A DNA stretch of 28,883 nucleotides from Smittium mucronatum (Eukaryota; Kickxellomycota; Harpellomycetes; Harpellales; Legeriomycetaceae): NCBI GenBank assembly GCA_001953115.1, contig LSSL01002946.1, forward strand, positions 1 through 28,883. The letters run 5' to 3'. Under the pieces are notes generated by a model that had not been told where the DNA came from, did not search any database, and saw only the letters and a program-made list of their open reading frames with translations. Shown piece after piece: positions 15,271 through 24,679 of the stretch; the first letter of the stretch is position 1, and every line of letters starts with the position of its first letter. The translations under genes were made by a program, and so were the position numbers.

Positions 15271-16779
15271 AAATCTCATTTCTGGAATTCAGGATGATTT
15301 TTATTGACATTCAATTTGTGTTATATGGATTTTTTGTATATTTGAAGGTATTTAGATGTTTTAACGCGGAATTTATTAATAAAAAGGCACAGTATATCGA
15401 AAAGCCTCCAAAATAAATATAGAAGCCTTAATTTTTTATCCATTAAAATTAATTAAACTCTTTATAGCAACTATTTTTATTATTATAAAGCTCATCTAAT
15501 TTTGGCTTTTCAGACATATTTTAGCATTTATATAAGGAGAAATCTAATATCTTTCAATTTTGAGTGAGAGAATATCAAAATAAAATATTTATGATAATTG
15601 TGTACTGATTATATTTTATCTAATCAAGTACCATTACGTGTTTATTATTTTTTTTTTATAAATAAAATCATAGTAATTATAATCAAACGAAATATTATTC
15701 AAAAAAACAGCATTTTTTTTTGAAAAATTTCAATGTTATAGCGGCTAGATTTATTTATTCGTTTTTAAAAGGGCAATAAGCATATCCCAAAATTTCAGAT
15801 ATTACACAATTAAAGTGAAAATATAATTTAATATCGTGTCTAGAACATGACCAAGGTTACCAATCACATATTGAAGTATATTCGAGAAAAATAATTTAAT
15901 TTTTAGAACACTTTATCTTCTTAAAACGTGTTCATAAATGATAATTACAATTATGAAAATAGCCACACGTGAAGGCGGCTCTAAAATTTAATTAATAATT
16001 TTTTTATTTTAATATACTGGAGTTTTATCAATTTGCACAAGTTTTCCTACAAAAATTGAATTTTTGGGTCTATTTTATAGATTTTCCAAAAAACATATCA
16101 ATTTTTTTTTTTTTTAAATTTGACGATTGATTAATTAATTATTGACAAAATTAGGCAGATTTAATAATTTATATTTTTTTTAGCACAAATAACTAAGTCA
16201 TGAGCCTAAAACTCATGTATGAATTTAGTAAAAATCAATACTTTTAACAAAATTTCATGATTCATTTTAAACTTCTTTCATTAATTATATGGTGGATTAT
16301 TTAAAATTTTCACACAATGGGTAAAATAATAAAAGATATATGTTCGTTTTTTATTACTAAATCCTATTTATTAAATTTATACTAATACTAGTTTGTAGAT
16401 TTCAATTTTACTGATTTTTTTGAAGTCAGAAATAAATCAAATGTTTTTAGAAACACGGATTTGATTTATTAAAATATGTGTTTCATCACAAATAATTATT
16501 AGCTAATAAAAATATTTGTGTGATAATTCCATAGGCCAATTATTTATAAAAAATAGTAAATAAAAAATATCAATCCAAGAAAAGTATATCAAAGATGCGA
16601 TATAAAAGTAAGATCATAACGATACCAAATTTTCATAGTATTTCTATGTATAAATGAATTGAATTTCGATATTTATTACTTGATTAGGAATAATCATTAA
16701 TTGTGTTTTAAAGTAAGGGAGTCTTTCTTAGTGAAGAGGTAAAAGAGTGAGATTACTGTGGTTTTCACAACATATATCG

Positions 16780-17088
16780 CTAATTTTTTGTGAGAGTACA
16801 AAAAGAAAAATATGTATATAAGTTAAAACTTTTACCATAAATTAAAAGGGAAGATTTTAGAGAATTTTTGACAACCGAAAAATGAATTTGAAAACAAATA
16901 TAGCGTATTATTAAATTTTTAGGGAGGTAATGATGAACTTGATGAGATCGTAAATCTGTTATTTCACCATATTCGGCGGCAGAGACTTGTATAAAAAAAA
17001 ACACCTTTTCACAGAGAAAAAAACGATTTTTTTTAGCTATTATAAGTTTCTTTGACAATTTAAAAGCTATTATTAAATATAATACCAA
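16780..17088 (-). other. Open minus-strand frame with a G+C-richer core, unidentified
   Basis: The minus strand is open for about 100 codons. The stretch 16920-16990 is clearly richer in G+C than its surroundings and reads as a polar, protein-like segment (EYGEITDLRSHQVHHYLP). It follows a T-rich tract ending TACAAG that could be a splice acceptor. The rest of the frame is A+T-rich and low in complexity. I recognise no family. It may be a single exon or a decayed remnant of a gene, or chance; in DNA of this composition an open frame of this length is only mildly unexpected. Confidence 0.2.
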
Positions 17089-18263
17089 CTAGTATTCTTT
17101 TTTATAGTTTGTAGATCCAAAAAAATTAAAACATAAACTTGGTCTCTTATTAATAAATTTCACCGTTGAATTTACCAGATATACAGAGTATGCTCTTCAT
17201 TTTCATCTTCTATTGTTTTAAAGATGTTAGAGTAAGCCCCATCCCCCTAGATTTTTTTTAAAAGCCAAAAATAGGTTTAAAAAAAAAGTGAAAATACCAC
17301 TCAAACCAGGCTCACATTACCTGAAGGATTTAGATATCCAGGATAATTATGATAATCGGATATTCTATATGAAGAAAGGGATAGTGAAAAAAGAAGCCCC
17401 TCAAAATACATGGAGTTTTTAGATTGAGTATCTTTCAAGCAATTTTTCTTCTAGATACACAGAATAAGGGTAAAAAATCACTATATAATTTTAAAATTTA
17501 ATCGAAATTATTAGTTTCGATAAAATTGGTGTGAGCTTTATTAATGAATCAATCTTTATCGATAATAGGCATTATTTGTTTTTAAATTTTTGGCAGTAAC
17601 CCGGTATGGTTTTGAAAATAATGAGATGTGAGTATTAAACACAGAAATGGACTAAATTTTGTTTAGGTACATAGTTAATAAATCATAATAGGCTATTATT
17701 GATACCTTATCATTATATTTTGACCGTTTTAAAGAATTTTTCATAAAATGAGATAGCATAAAAAAGAAAGTAGTGTATATATTAATGTCAAAATTTGAAA
17801 ATTATGTTAGTTTGAGGTTTTCTCGTAAAAAATACTTATAGAATAAAAAAGAAAGTAAAAATCAAATGAACATGACAAAAATATATTAAAAAATGAGAAT
17901 AGAACTCCATTTATTTTCCGGAAAAAGTGGACCCAAAATAATTTCATGATCCAAAAAGCAGTAATGATTACATAAAATTTAAATTTTTAAAGTAAATGAT
18001 TCAATATAGAGATATTTATTTAAAAGTTTTCGGGAAAAATATATTGAGAGTTTTTTTCGTATGATTATGCAAAAAATAAAAAAATAAAAATCTTATTAAT
18101 AAGATGCCAAACATAGTTGTTCTTTATCGTTTGGTATAAAAAAGAATTGATTTGATTTTTTATAATAAGGAAAATACAAGTATTTAGGAAATAAAAAAAA
18201 GAGATCTGCACAAAGGCGAAAGCAAATAGAAATCCAAAAAAACAAAAATTATTTAATAAGGTA
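17089..18263. other. Intergenic, no supported gene
   Basis: No frame here can be assembled into a gene. Patches at about 17220-17270 and 17310-17440 are slightly richer in G+C (for example CCCCATCCCCCTAG at 17238), but every frame is interrupted and no motif was recognised. Confidence 0.6.
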
Positions 18264-18461
18264 GTGTGTATAAGTTTTTTTTTTAAAAAAATTATTCGTT
18301 TAAATCTATTCGAGCTTGATTTAGACTTTCAAGGATATATTATAGGATACAGAAGCTTAATTATATCAAAAAAAGCCGGTAATGTAGATTTATTTCTAAA
18401 TAACACTCAAAGATATTCCAAAATATCGAGTTTCGGGAATAAAGACTTGTTGGATATTTGA
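18264..18461 (+). other. Coding-like plus-strand island, unidentified
   Basis: A plus-strand frame of about 55-65 codons with composition nearer to exons than to the desert, ending in TGA at 18459-18461. It reads as mixed polar and hydrophobic residues (for example LDLDFQGYIIGYRSLIISKK). It has no ATG at its left end; the first codons lie in a T/A homopolymer. If real it would be an exon, not a complete gene. No family was recognised and no splice partner could be fixed, so it may also be a remnant. Confidence 0.2.
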
Positions 18462-18501
18462 TGTACTTTTCTTGCCTCAAACACCATCATCACTATTTTA
18501 T

Positions 18502-18819
18502 TTATTTAAAAAAAAACAAAATAAAAAAATAAACATTTGTGAAAAAAATAATTTTATAAAGCGTGTATAAGTCTTGGGTTATAGTGGATAAAAAGGTAGA
18601 TGAGATGCCAAGTAGACCAATTAGTAATAGGGTTCCATTCAAATATTCTAGAAACAAAAGTCCTATAAACTTATGTACTTCAAGAAAACCAGTCAACACC
18701 TTTGCATTTCTCGTTCTTATAAATGCGTCCAAGTGATAGCCACAACATAGAAAATTGGGATTCACTCGAACCATCTGCTTTCTGTGGAGGCGTTGGAGGG
18801 GAGGGAGCATAACAATGGT
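18502..18819 (-). other. Coding-like minus-strand exon candidate, hydrophobic protein
   Basis: The minus strand is open from a good acceptor-like sequence (ACTTAACAG, exon would start at 18819) through an ATG at 18810 to a stop at 18502. The first roughly 70 codons are G+C-richer than the flanks. They encode a basic start followed by a membrane-like stretch (FIGLLFLEYLNGTLLLIGLL, then GISSTFLSTITQDLYTLY). The last codons lie in a T-rich tract and are probably intron or UTR. I noticed a faint hydrophobic-pattern resemblance to PIG-Q/Gpi1, the GPI-GlcNAc transferase subunit, but its diagnostic AGLKLN and GKKxNVLR motifs are not seen, so I do not assign a function. It could be an exon or a pseudogene fragment. 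Confidence 0.3.
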
Positions 18820-19353
18820 CTGTTAAGTGATATCTACAGGCCAAGGATAATTTAGCCTTGCAGTTTCAGTTAATAGTATAGACTTTGCCCATAAATAATA
18901 ATGCAGGGTATGTTTTTTTGTGACTTTCCGTGGATAAAAAGAAAAGAGTATTAAGGTTATTGGCTGTTAAAATATTGTCACCAGGACAGAAAATCACATA
19001 CTCCTTTTAATTGATAATTGGGTATTGGGAAAAATGCCCTCTTTCCCAAAACAATAAACCACTAGATTTTCAAACACGTTTGGGGTTAGAAAATATGCAT
19101 TCTGTGCAGAAAATACTTTTTTAGCATAGTTTTTAATGACGTTATCTTACAATAAAATTCCGTGATAAAATAAAATGTGCAGAAAATACAAGCGTAAAAC
19201 AATCACTTGGATCTAATTGGATTGATTATTGAGCGGCAATAGTTGGCGACAAGGCTATTGGTAGAAAAAAGCTAAGCTAATTGAAATTTGGCCTGCGTTT
19301 TGAAACGAATAGTATTTGTAATAGAAAGTTGGAATAGATTATCGAAATATTTA
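18820..19353. other. Intergenic stretch containing a retroposon-like insertion
   Basis: This stretch is G+C-richer than the desert but no frame stays open with usable splice sites. It contains the short direct-repeat-flanked insertion at 19117-19175. Some minus-strand pieces look protein-like over 30-50 codons (about 19285-19450 and 18980-19160), but the second of these runs through the insertion, so it is not taken as coding. Confidence 0.5.
19103..19189 (+). mobile_element. Short retroposon copy A (5'-truncated) with 14-bp TSD
   Basis: A 59-bp insert (19117-19175) lies between two perfect copies of TGTGCAGAAAATAC, at 19103-19116 and 19176-19189. Its last ~55 bp match the 3' end of the element at 25826-26005, including the core GACGTTATCTTRCAATAAAA, with a few substitutions. 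Both copies end in an A-rich TAAAA directly abutting the right-hand repeat. The direct repeat is different in each copy, as expected of target-site duplications made on insertion. Known biology: LINE-encoded machinery makes such duplications and often truncates copies at the 5' end. This copy would be such a truncated SINE or LINE. It carries no gene. Confidence 0.75.
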
Positions 19354-19685
19354 ATGGGTGAGGCTGAGGTTTATTGGCAACTCTTTTTTGTAGCTGAATT
19401 TGCAATGGGTCAATAAAGCAGTAGGTTGCGAATATCAGATGGCCGATATTCCTGACTCCCCCATTTTTATTTTTTTATCAAATGCAGCAAAATGTCAATT
19501 TTTTTTTATTAAAGATAGGAAATGCACCCAATGATGTATACACTTATTCCATTGGTCAGTTTGAATGGATACTGTTTGAACAATTTACTTATTTCGGCAA
19601 AGAAATAAAACAAGCAATTGTTGGTTTCAGCGAGTCGTATGAAGAATACTCTAAAAGCCTAAAGTTTAATGTAAATATTGGTTAA
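19354..19685 (+). CDS. Small two-exon protein, unknown function (candidate)
   Basis: The proposed model is exon 19354-19408, a 110-nt intron (GTCAAT...GATAG) and exon 19519-19685, giving 73 residues ending at TAA. The first exon starts MGEAEVYWQLFFVAEF; the second reads GNAPNDVYTYSIGQFEW and ends in a charged, probably helical segment with SESYEEYSKSLKF. Both exons are far richer in G+C than the flanks, which is the main evidence for coding. The frame stays open upstream to 19285, so the true start or an earlier exon may lie further left. An alternative uses an ATG at 19482 and no intron (67 residues), but then the first part lies in a T-rich tract. There is no signal peptide and no domain I recognise. 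It lies 340 bp upstream of SFT2 on the same strand. Confidence 0.4.
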
Positions 19686-20025
19686 TAAACGCTGTGATTA
19701 TTTCCCAATTGTTTGCCATTTGCTGCAATCAAGATAGCAACAATAGCTGTGAAAGGGAATACAACGCTCGTGCCTGTTTGATCGCTTTATTTCATTTAGT
19801 TCTGAAGAATTTGCTTTATTTTTTTAAACTACTTGCTTTTGCATCCATCTACATTTTTATCTCGAGTTTTTAACACGCTTTACCATCGTTTACAGAGAAG
19901 AAATACTCTATCATACTAGTCGAAAAACTCGTTCTTTGTAAAATATTTCCACACACCCTCTCTATATATACACACTGGCTATAACATCAAGAGCTTCGAT
20001 TTAAAGTTAAAATAAAGCATCTATT
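19686..20025 (+). other. Intergenic / SFT2 5' flank
   Basis: No gene is seen. The last third is pyrimidine-rich and leads into the TATA-like element and the SFT2 start. An in-frame TAA at 20008-20010 shows that the SFT2 frame does not extend further upstream without splicing. Confidence 0.6.
19963..19970 (+). promoter_or_regulatory. TATA-like element upstream of SFT2
   Basis: TATATATA, preceded by a C+T-rich run (ACACACCCTCTC), 55 nt before the SFT2 ATG. Position and context fit a core promoter with a short leader, but TA runs are common in this genome, so the call is tentative. Confidence 0.4.
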
Positions 20026-20894
20026 ATGTCTCTGCCGTTTTATGTAAATCAAGGAGGTTCTGGTGGTATTGGTGGTGGTGGTGGTGGTCTTCCCACCGAT
20101 CCTTTTAATAACGATCCCGGAATGTTTGGGCTTTCAAGGACTGAAAGATATTACGCTTTCGGATGCTGCATGCTCGGTGGCTTTGTACTCATGCTTCTCG
20201 TAAGTTATTTTGATTTCTGCTTTCAAAGTTTCTTACTATAATACCATATCTCTCAGCCGTCTGCATCATTTTCTTAAATGGATTCATTTATACCTCTTAG
20301 GGCGCTATCCTATTATTCTCAGGCAGGATAACATCGTTTGCTGTAATGTACACTGTCGGAAACTTGATGTGTTTATTCAGGTTTGTACTTTTTTTTTTTT
20401 TTTTTTTTCATTGATATTAATTTACTAATCTTTATTTAACCATTTATTACACTTTTTTTTTTTTAAAAAAAAAAAAATAGTCTCGGATTTTTAGTCGGAT
20501 TCAAAAAGCAAATGTCTATGGCCTTTGCTCCAGGTACTTAAACATTCATTATCACTTAAGTGTGATATTATCTGACCCCCTTTTAAAAAAGTCGATTGAT
20601 TTCTTATTCAATTCCATTCCCCTGTTTTTAGTGAGACTAGTAGCCGCTATAGTATACCTTGGTTCCATGGCAGTTACGATTATATTTGCTGTAACTGGTT
20701 CCGTAACCGTTCTATGCGTCATTTTTGTGATTATCCAATTCATGGCTCTCATTTGGTACGCCGCAAGTTATGTTCCATTTGGAAGGTCAGTGCCCATTTA
20801 CTTTTTCAATTCCAAAATATAGTATATTGAATTTGCCTTTTTTTTTTTTAGGAAAGCTATTTCTTCCACTTGCGGTACCCTCTTCAAACTTTGA
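20026..20894 (+). CDS. SFT2: SFT2-family vesicle transport protein
   Basis: The exons are 20026-20199, 20301-20380, 20481-20533, 20632-20785 and 20852-20894, giving 167 residues. All four introns (101, 100, 98 and 66 nt) are GT...AG and keep the frame. The protein has a short Gly-rich cytosolic head (residues 10-21), LSRTERYYAFG at 36-46, and four membrane helices at about 43-65, 68-92, 104-124 and 127-147. Family hallmarks are visible: FAVMYTVGNLM (71-81), LGFLVGFKKQM (86-96), RLVAAIVYL (104-112) and IQFMALIWYAASYVPFGR ending at 154. SFT2 proteins (yeast Sft2, animal SFT2D1-3) are tetraspanning Golgi/endosome proteins that help vesicles fuse at the late Golgi. Length is normal for the family (about 160-215). 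An in-frame stop 18 nt upstream supports the ATG. The gene looks intact. Confidence 0.93.
20381..20480 (+). other. SFT2 intron 2 with T20 and T12A13 tracts
   Basis: This intron is unusual: a 20-nt T run starts soon after the donor (GTTTGT), a TTTACTAAT branch-point-like site follows, and then a T12A13 inverted repeat runs up to the TAG acceptor. The other introns of the gene have ordinary T-rich ends. The inverted repeat could fold back on itself directly at the 3' splice site. Confidence 0.8.
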
Positions 20895-21033
20895 TCTTCC
20901 CTCAATATCACTTTTATTATTCTGTTTCTTCACTTTGCGAATCTTAATCAAGCTACGATTTTAGATAAAGTCTAATTACCCTTCTTTATCTTTTTTTTCG
21001 GAATTCGACACTCTTCCTCGCTATAATTCTCTT

Positions 21034-21052
21034 TATATATATATATATATAT
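21034..21052 (+). repeat. (TA)n microsatellite in SFT2 3' flank
   Basis: A 19-nt alternating T/A run about 140 bp after the SFT2 stop codon. Confidence 0.9.
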
Positions 21053-21078
21053 TCATCTCATTTCACTCTACAAATTTT

Positions 21079-21084
21079 AATAAA
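21079..21084 (+). promoter_or_regulatory. Possible SFT2 poly(A) signal
   Basis: AATAAA, 185 nt downstream of the SFT2 stop. This is the canonical polyadenylation hexamer, but such hexamers occur often by chance in this composition. Confidence 0.45.
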
Positions 21085-21275
21085 GCTTTTAACTAACACC
21101 CATGTTTATTCGTGCCAGATAAATGTTTTAAAAAGTATTTCTAGTCTAAAAAATTCAAAATTGTTTATTTATCAATATATAAATCTTATGTGCAGTAATT
21201 TAGATTTATAATGCATTTTTCAGCCAAATGTAATTATTATCAGATCCACGAACGGTATCATTCTCATCTCAAATG

Positions 21276-21281
21276 TTTATT
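21276..21281 (-). promoter_or_regulatory. Possible CTL-gene poly(A) signal
   Basis: AATAAA on the minus strand, about 70 nt downstream of the CTL stop codon, a suitable distance for 3'-end formation of that transcript. Confidence 0.45.
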
Positions 21282-21349
21282 TATTATTCATAAATAAAAT
21301 ATAAAAGACGAAGTGATGGGTGAAGAGAATGTTTAGATTTGGAAAAGGA

Positions 21350-24300
21350 CTATATGAAGGCTAAAGCTTGTTCGACTCTGTTTGAGTGACAATTCCCTGA
21401 CTCTAAATCCGCTGCATAGCAAACAACGAGGGCGTCCAACCTAGAAATCAGTGAAGTAAATTTCAATAAAAAATATTCCTGAAAATTTAAACCAGTATTC
21501 ATTTCCAGTCATAGAAAAAATTATAAACTTAATTATCTCGAAAGATATCTCAAAAAGTTGGAAAGATGTGGTTCCAAGGAATATGGATCTAGAATTCCCC
21601 GCGGTTTTTCTATATGAACATTAATATAACTTACGAGTGGAGGTATATCTGGAATAGATAATTGCATGAAATCAGAGGGAATATTGATAACGCTATTCCC
21701 AAAAAAAATCCATAATTGGACTTCAATGAAAATATCGAATAACTGGTCATTAAATACATCGAGCCCAAACAAACAACCCAGCTGGCCGAGTTGAAAACCA
21801 TTTCGATAGTATACACTAAATTCAAATTAAATGTTAGTTTTACAGAAAAAAAATACAAAAACCCACCCTTTAGTATCTTTCAAAATGGATTTGATACAAT
21901 AAATTCCAATCTCAAAGAAATAGTACTCACTTGTTTCTGGCATTATCAGATCCTGTCGCTTTAACAAATCCCCTACTCTTACATAACTAGTATAAAAAGG
22001 CTTTCCTGTTAATCCGCTATAAACCATTGAATAGCGACCAGCTACAACCACTTTTTTAACAATCTCAGTCTTCATGCTGTGACCCAATATCATGTCTAGT
22101 CCGAAAGACTCTGTTGGACAGCATATCATAAATATTGAGAAGAGTGGGGAAAGCACCATCCGCAACAAGTATGCCACTCTCTAGTTCATCATAAAATAAA
22201 TATATACGAGTTCCCAATTTAAGAAAAAACGTAGCCAAGTAGTAATATTAATAGGAAATTCGCAAAAAAAGTTTAAAATAATTTGAAATAGGATTAAGAA
22301 ATAATAAGTCAAAAAGGATAAATAGCTTGACAAAAAAAGCTTACATTAAAGATGGAGAGGGTCGCTCTTACACATGTTGTAAACATAAGTATCAGCCCAC
22401 CAAGACATATAGTTCCAAACATCTTGGTTAAACCTAGATATAATGAAGCCTGACCATATTGGTTCTTATCCTCATTGGGATCATGCCTATAAAAATACCA
22501 CTGGCCGATAATAGAACAAGTAACAGTTCTACATGATAGAATTAATAGATATAATAAACATATTGTCAGAGAAAACTTTCTTACTGATGTAATTTGGCTT
22601 GATTCATCATTAAGGGAAAAAAATTACCTATGGAACTGTACAAAAACGCAACTAATCCACAAAAATGATACTGTATACCACAGAGCTAAGCTTGGCTGAG
22701 AGTTTAGAGGATCTAAAATTTTAATAGAATAAACGAAAAAAAGTGAATTGAAATCCTGAAAATCCTTATTACAAACAATCGTTTCAAAAGAGAAAATGGA
22801 CCCCGTACTTTGGTTAGTGAATGTGATCAGTCTGGATATGAAAATTAAAAATCCAACTGATGTAAAAATGAACAGCCCCAACATGAACATCCCTAACCCA
22901 AATATGATTTTGACATCGGAAATAACATTTGATACCATCTAATATTGAGATGAGATTATAAAATTTAATAGATTAATAGAGTTTTATCAAGATTTTTATC
23001 TTCGTTTATTGGATATAAAGAAGTATGTTTATGTATTAAATAAAAAAATGATTAAAAGATTTGAAAATTCTGTACCTCAATTGTATCAGCAGCCTTGTGC
23101 AAGCTTTTTGTCTTCTTATAAAGGTATGTTATATTCTTAGCTGATATAATTACAGAGCCTAAAATTAATGTTATATCCCTAAAAAAATATATGTTAAATT
23201 TAAAAGTACATATATTTTCATTCGAAATGATTAATAGTAACATTCACCTGGCTAGTAGATAAACCCCTGAAATTTGACTTCCAGATCTAAAATTATATAT
23301 TATATCACCTAAAGACAAAAGTCCAACAATCGAACTCAAGGTTGGCACAAATATTACAGTTAACCATACCACAGCCTATATGTATAATTTATCAAATAAA
23401 AACGAAAAAAAGTCAGTAGTATTGTATAAAAGGTAGAAAGTTAATTTTACAATAATACGTAGAAATTGAATAGCCAAATATTTTATTAATTAAATAAAAT
23501 GGTACTAACCTTTGAGTTTTTTGAAGCTGCTTTATACCAAAGATAGCCAAATGACATCACTAATAGAGAAAAAATGGCTACCATCCCTAAAATTTAGACA
23601 TAATATGTAGAGTTATACAAAAGAGGTATACTATCATTTAGAAATCAGTTGATGTACAAACATAGTGAGTCGATTAAAGCGTAAAACAAATATCCATCTC
23701 TGTTAGGAGGATTTCCGTGTTCGGGATTCTAATTTTTTTAAAAAGTATAGCAAACATTGATTTTGGGTAAAGAATAAGAGATATCCAAATTTAGTACCTC
23801 TGTAAAAATCAGGAAATAAAACCCATTGAACAGAAAAGCGGCAGTATTAATCAGGAAAATATATACGAAAGCTGAATCTAAAGATCTATTTCCATTTTCA
23901 TCGAGATTCGATTGAGATAGATGCTCATTATTACCGCTGGTAAAATAATCAGGACGCATTTCCGAATTGAGCGAGTCGAAGCTAGTTAGCCTTGATACTG
24001 AATGACCAGAAGATAAGCTAATAGTATCATACTGAGAAGGTTGGTTTATAGAAGCGTTTTTATCAGCACCAGAGGTATTATCTGAATTTCTGAAACCTTG
24101 CATTTTATCACCTGAGATCTGGCTTATTTCAGAACCGGTAATAATAGAGTTGGTGGAACTTAAAGAATCAACAGATCTTGTTTCAATGTCTGATATTAAA
24201 AGATCTGAATCATCTAAATGAGAATTATTATCGATGTGATAGCTATTTCCTATAACTACATCCAGTATTTTATTGGCAACCTGACTAGCATCTGTCTTAT

Positions 24301-24643
24301 AATGATTTGATTTGCTTTGGGATCTATTTATAGCTTGTAGACCAGAACCATCCATGTGGGAAGCAGCTCTAAATCTTCTAATGAATCCAGAATTATCGTT
24401 TTCCAAAAATTTAGAGTTGGTATCATAGAAATCGGCAGATGAACTATATATTGAATTTGAGCCGGAGGATTCAGGATACATATTGTCCTGAGATCTGTGG
24501 CTTGTGTATTCCGGCGAATCACTCATATCATAAGGAATCTCATTTGAACCTTCGTAGGATCCGTGAAAATTAACTGGCGGATGAGGTAGCCTTTCACCAA
24601 ACACTGAGGAATCTACAATCTTTTTCAGTGGAAATAATGTCAT
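21350..24643 (-). CDS. Choline transporter-like protein (CTL/SLC44/Pns1 family)
   Basis: The exons, 5' to 3', are 24643-23798, 23728-23662, 23586-23510, 23375-23248, 23178-23076, 22938-22628, 22528-22345, 22180-21931, 21815-21635 and 21440-21350. They give 745 residues. All nine introns (69-194 nt) are GT...AG and phase-consistent. Residues 1-256 are a Ser/Asn/Asp-rich, probably disordered cytosolic tail. About ten membrane helices follow, the first at 257-280. Family signatures are IIGQWYFYRHDPN (517-529), a helix with MFGTICLGGLILMF and CVRA (about 548-566), YSMVYSGLTGKPFYTS (622-637) and LDALVVCYAADLESG at the C-terminus. CTL proteins carry choline or related amines across plasma and organelle membranes; substrate cannot be read from sequence. 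The ATG has an in-frame TAA 9 nt upstream. An alternative longer protein using upstream exons is described in the next entry. Confidence 0.88.
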
Positions 24644-24679
24644 AAAAAATTAATAGCATTATTTAACGAAAATAAATTT

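Larger units (their letters stand above)
1..16779. other. A+T-rich gene desert
   Basis: I see no gene that can be supported in this long stretch. All frames are broken by frequent stop codons, and homopolymer A and T runs are everywhere. The few longer open frames (around 2.3, 3.8-4.0 and 4.75-4.95 kb) show no motif and no credible splice structure. What the stretch does hold is simple sequence: a (GA)17 tract, (TA)n, a hexameric ATTATC repeat at two places, and 12-bp and 20-bp tandem repeats, listed separately. No terminal repeats, RT or transposase motifs or tRNA-like cloverleaves were recognised by eye. Very old, decayed transposons cannot be excluded without a database search. Confidence 0.7.
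20895..21349. other. Convergent intergenic region between SFT2 and CTL
   Basis: This 455-bp stretch holds the 3' flanks of both genes. It contains a plus-strand AATAAA and, for the facing gene, a minus-strand AATAAA, plus a 19-nt (TA)n run at 21034-21052. No further gene is seen. Confidence 0.8.

Noticed and set aside
18980..19200. Minus-strand protein-like reading across 19200-18980, similar to one at 25964-26000
   Set aside because: The similarity between the two places is the retroposon 3' end itself, bounded by direct repeats; the frame also contains a stop in copy A.
20552..20752. Minus-strand open frame of 66 codons
   Set aside because: It is antisense to SFT2 exon 4 and intron 3; the plus strand is clearly the coding one.
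21441..21478. Alternative CTL last exon starting at 21478 after TTTCAG
   Set aside because: The preceding exon ends in phase 2 (CTC CAC TC before GTAAGT), which fits only the acceptor at 21441 (CTAG) and gives the family-typical LDALVVCYAADLE directly after the last helix.
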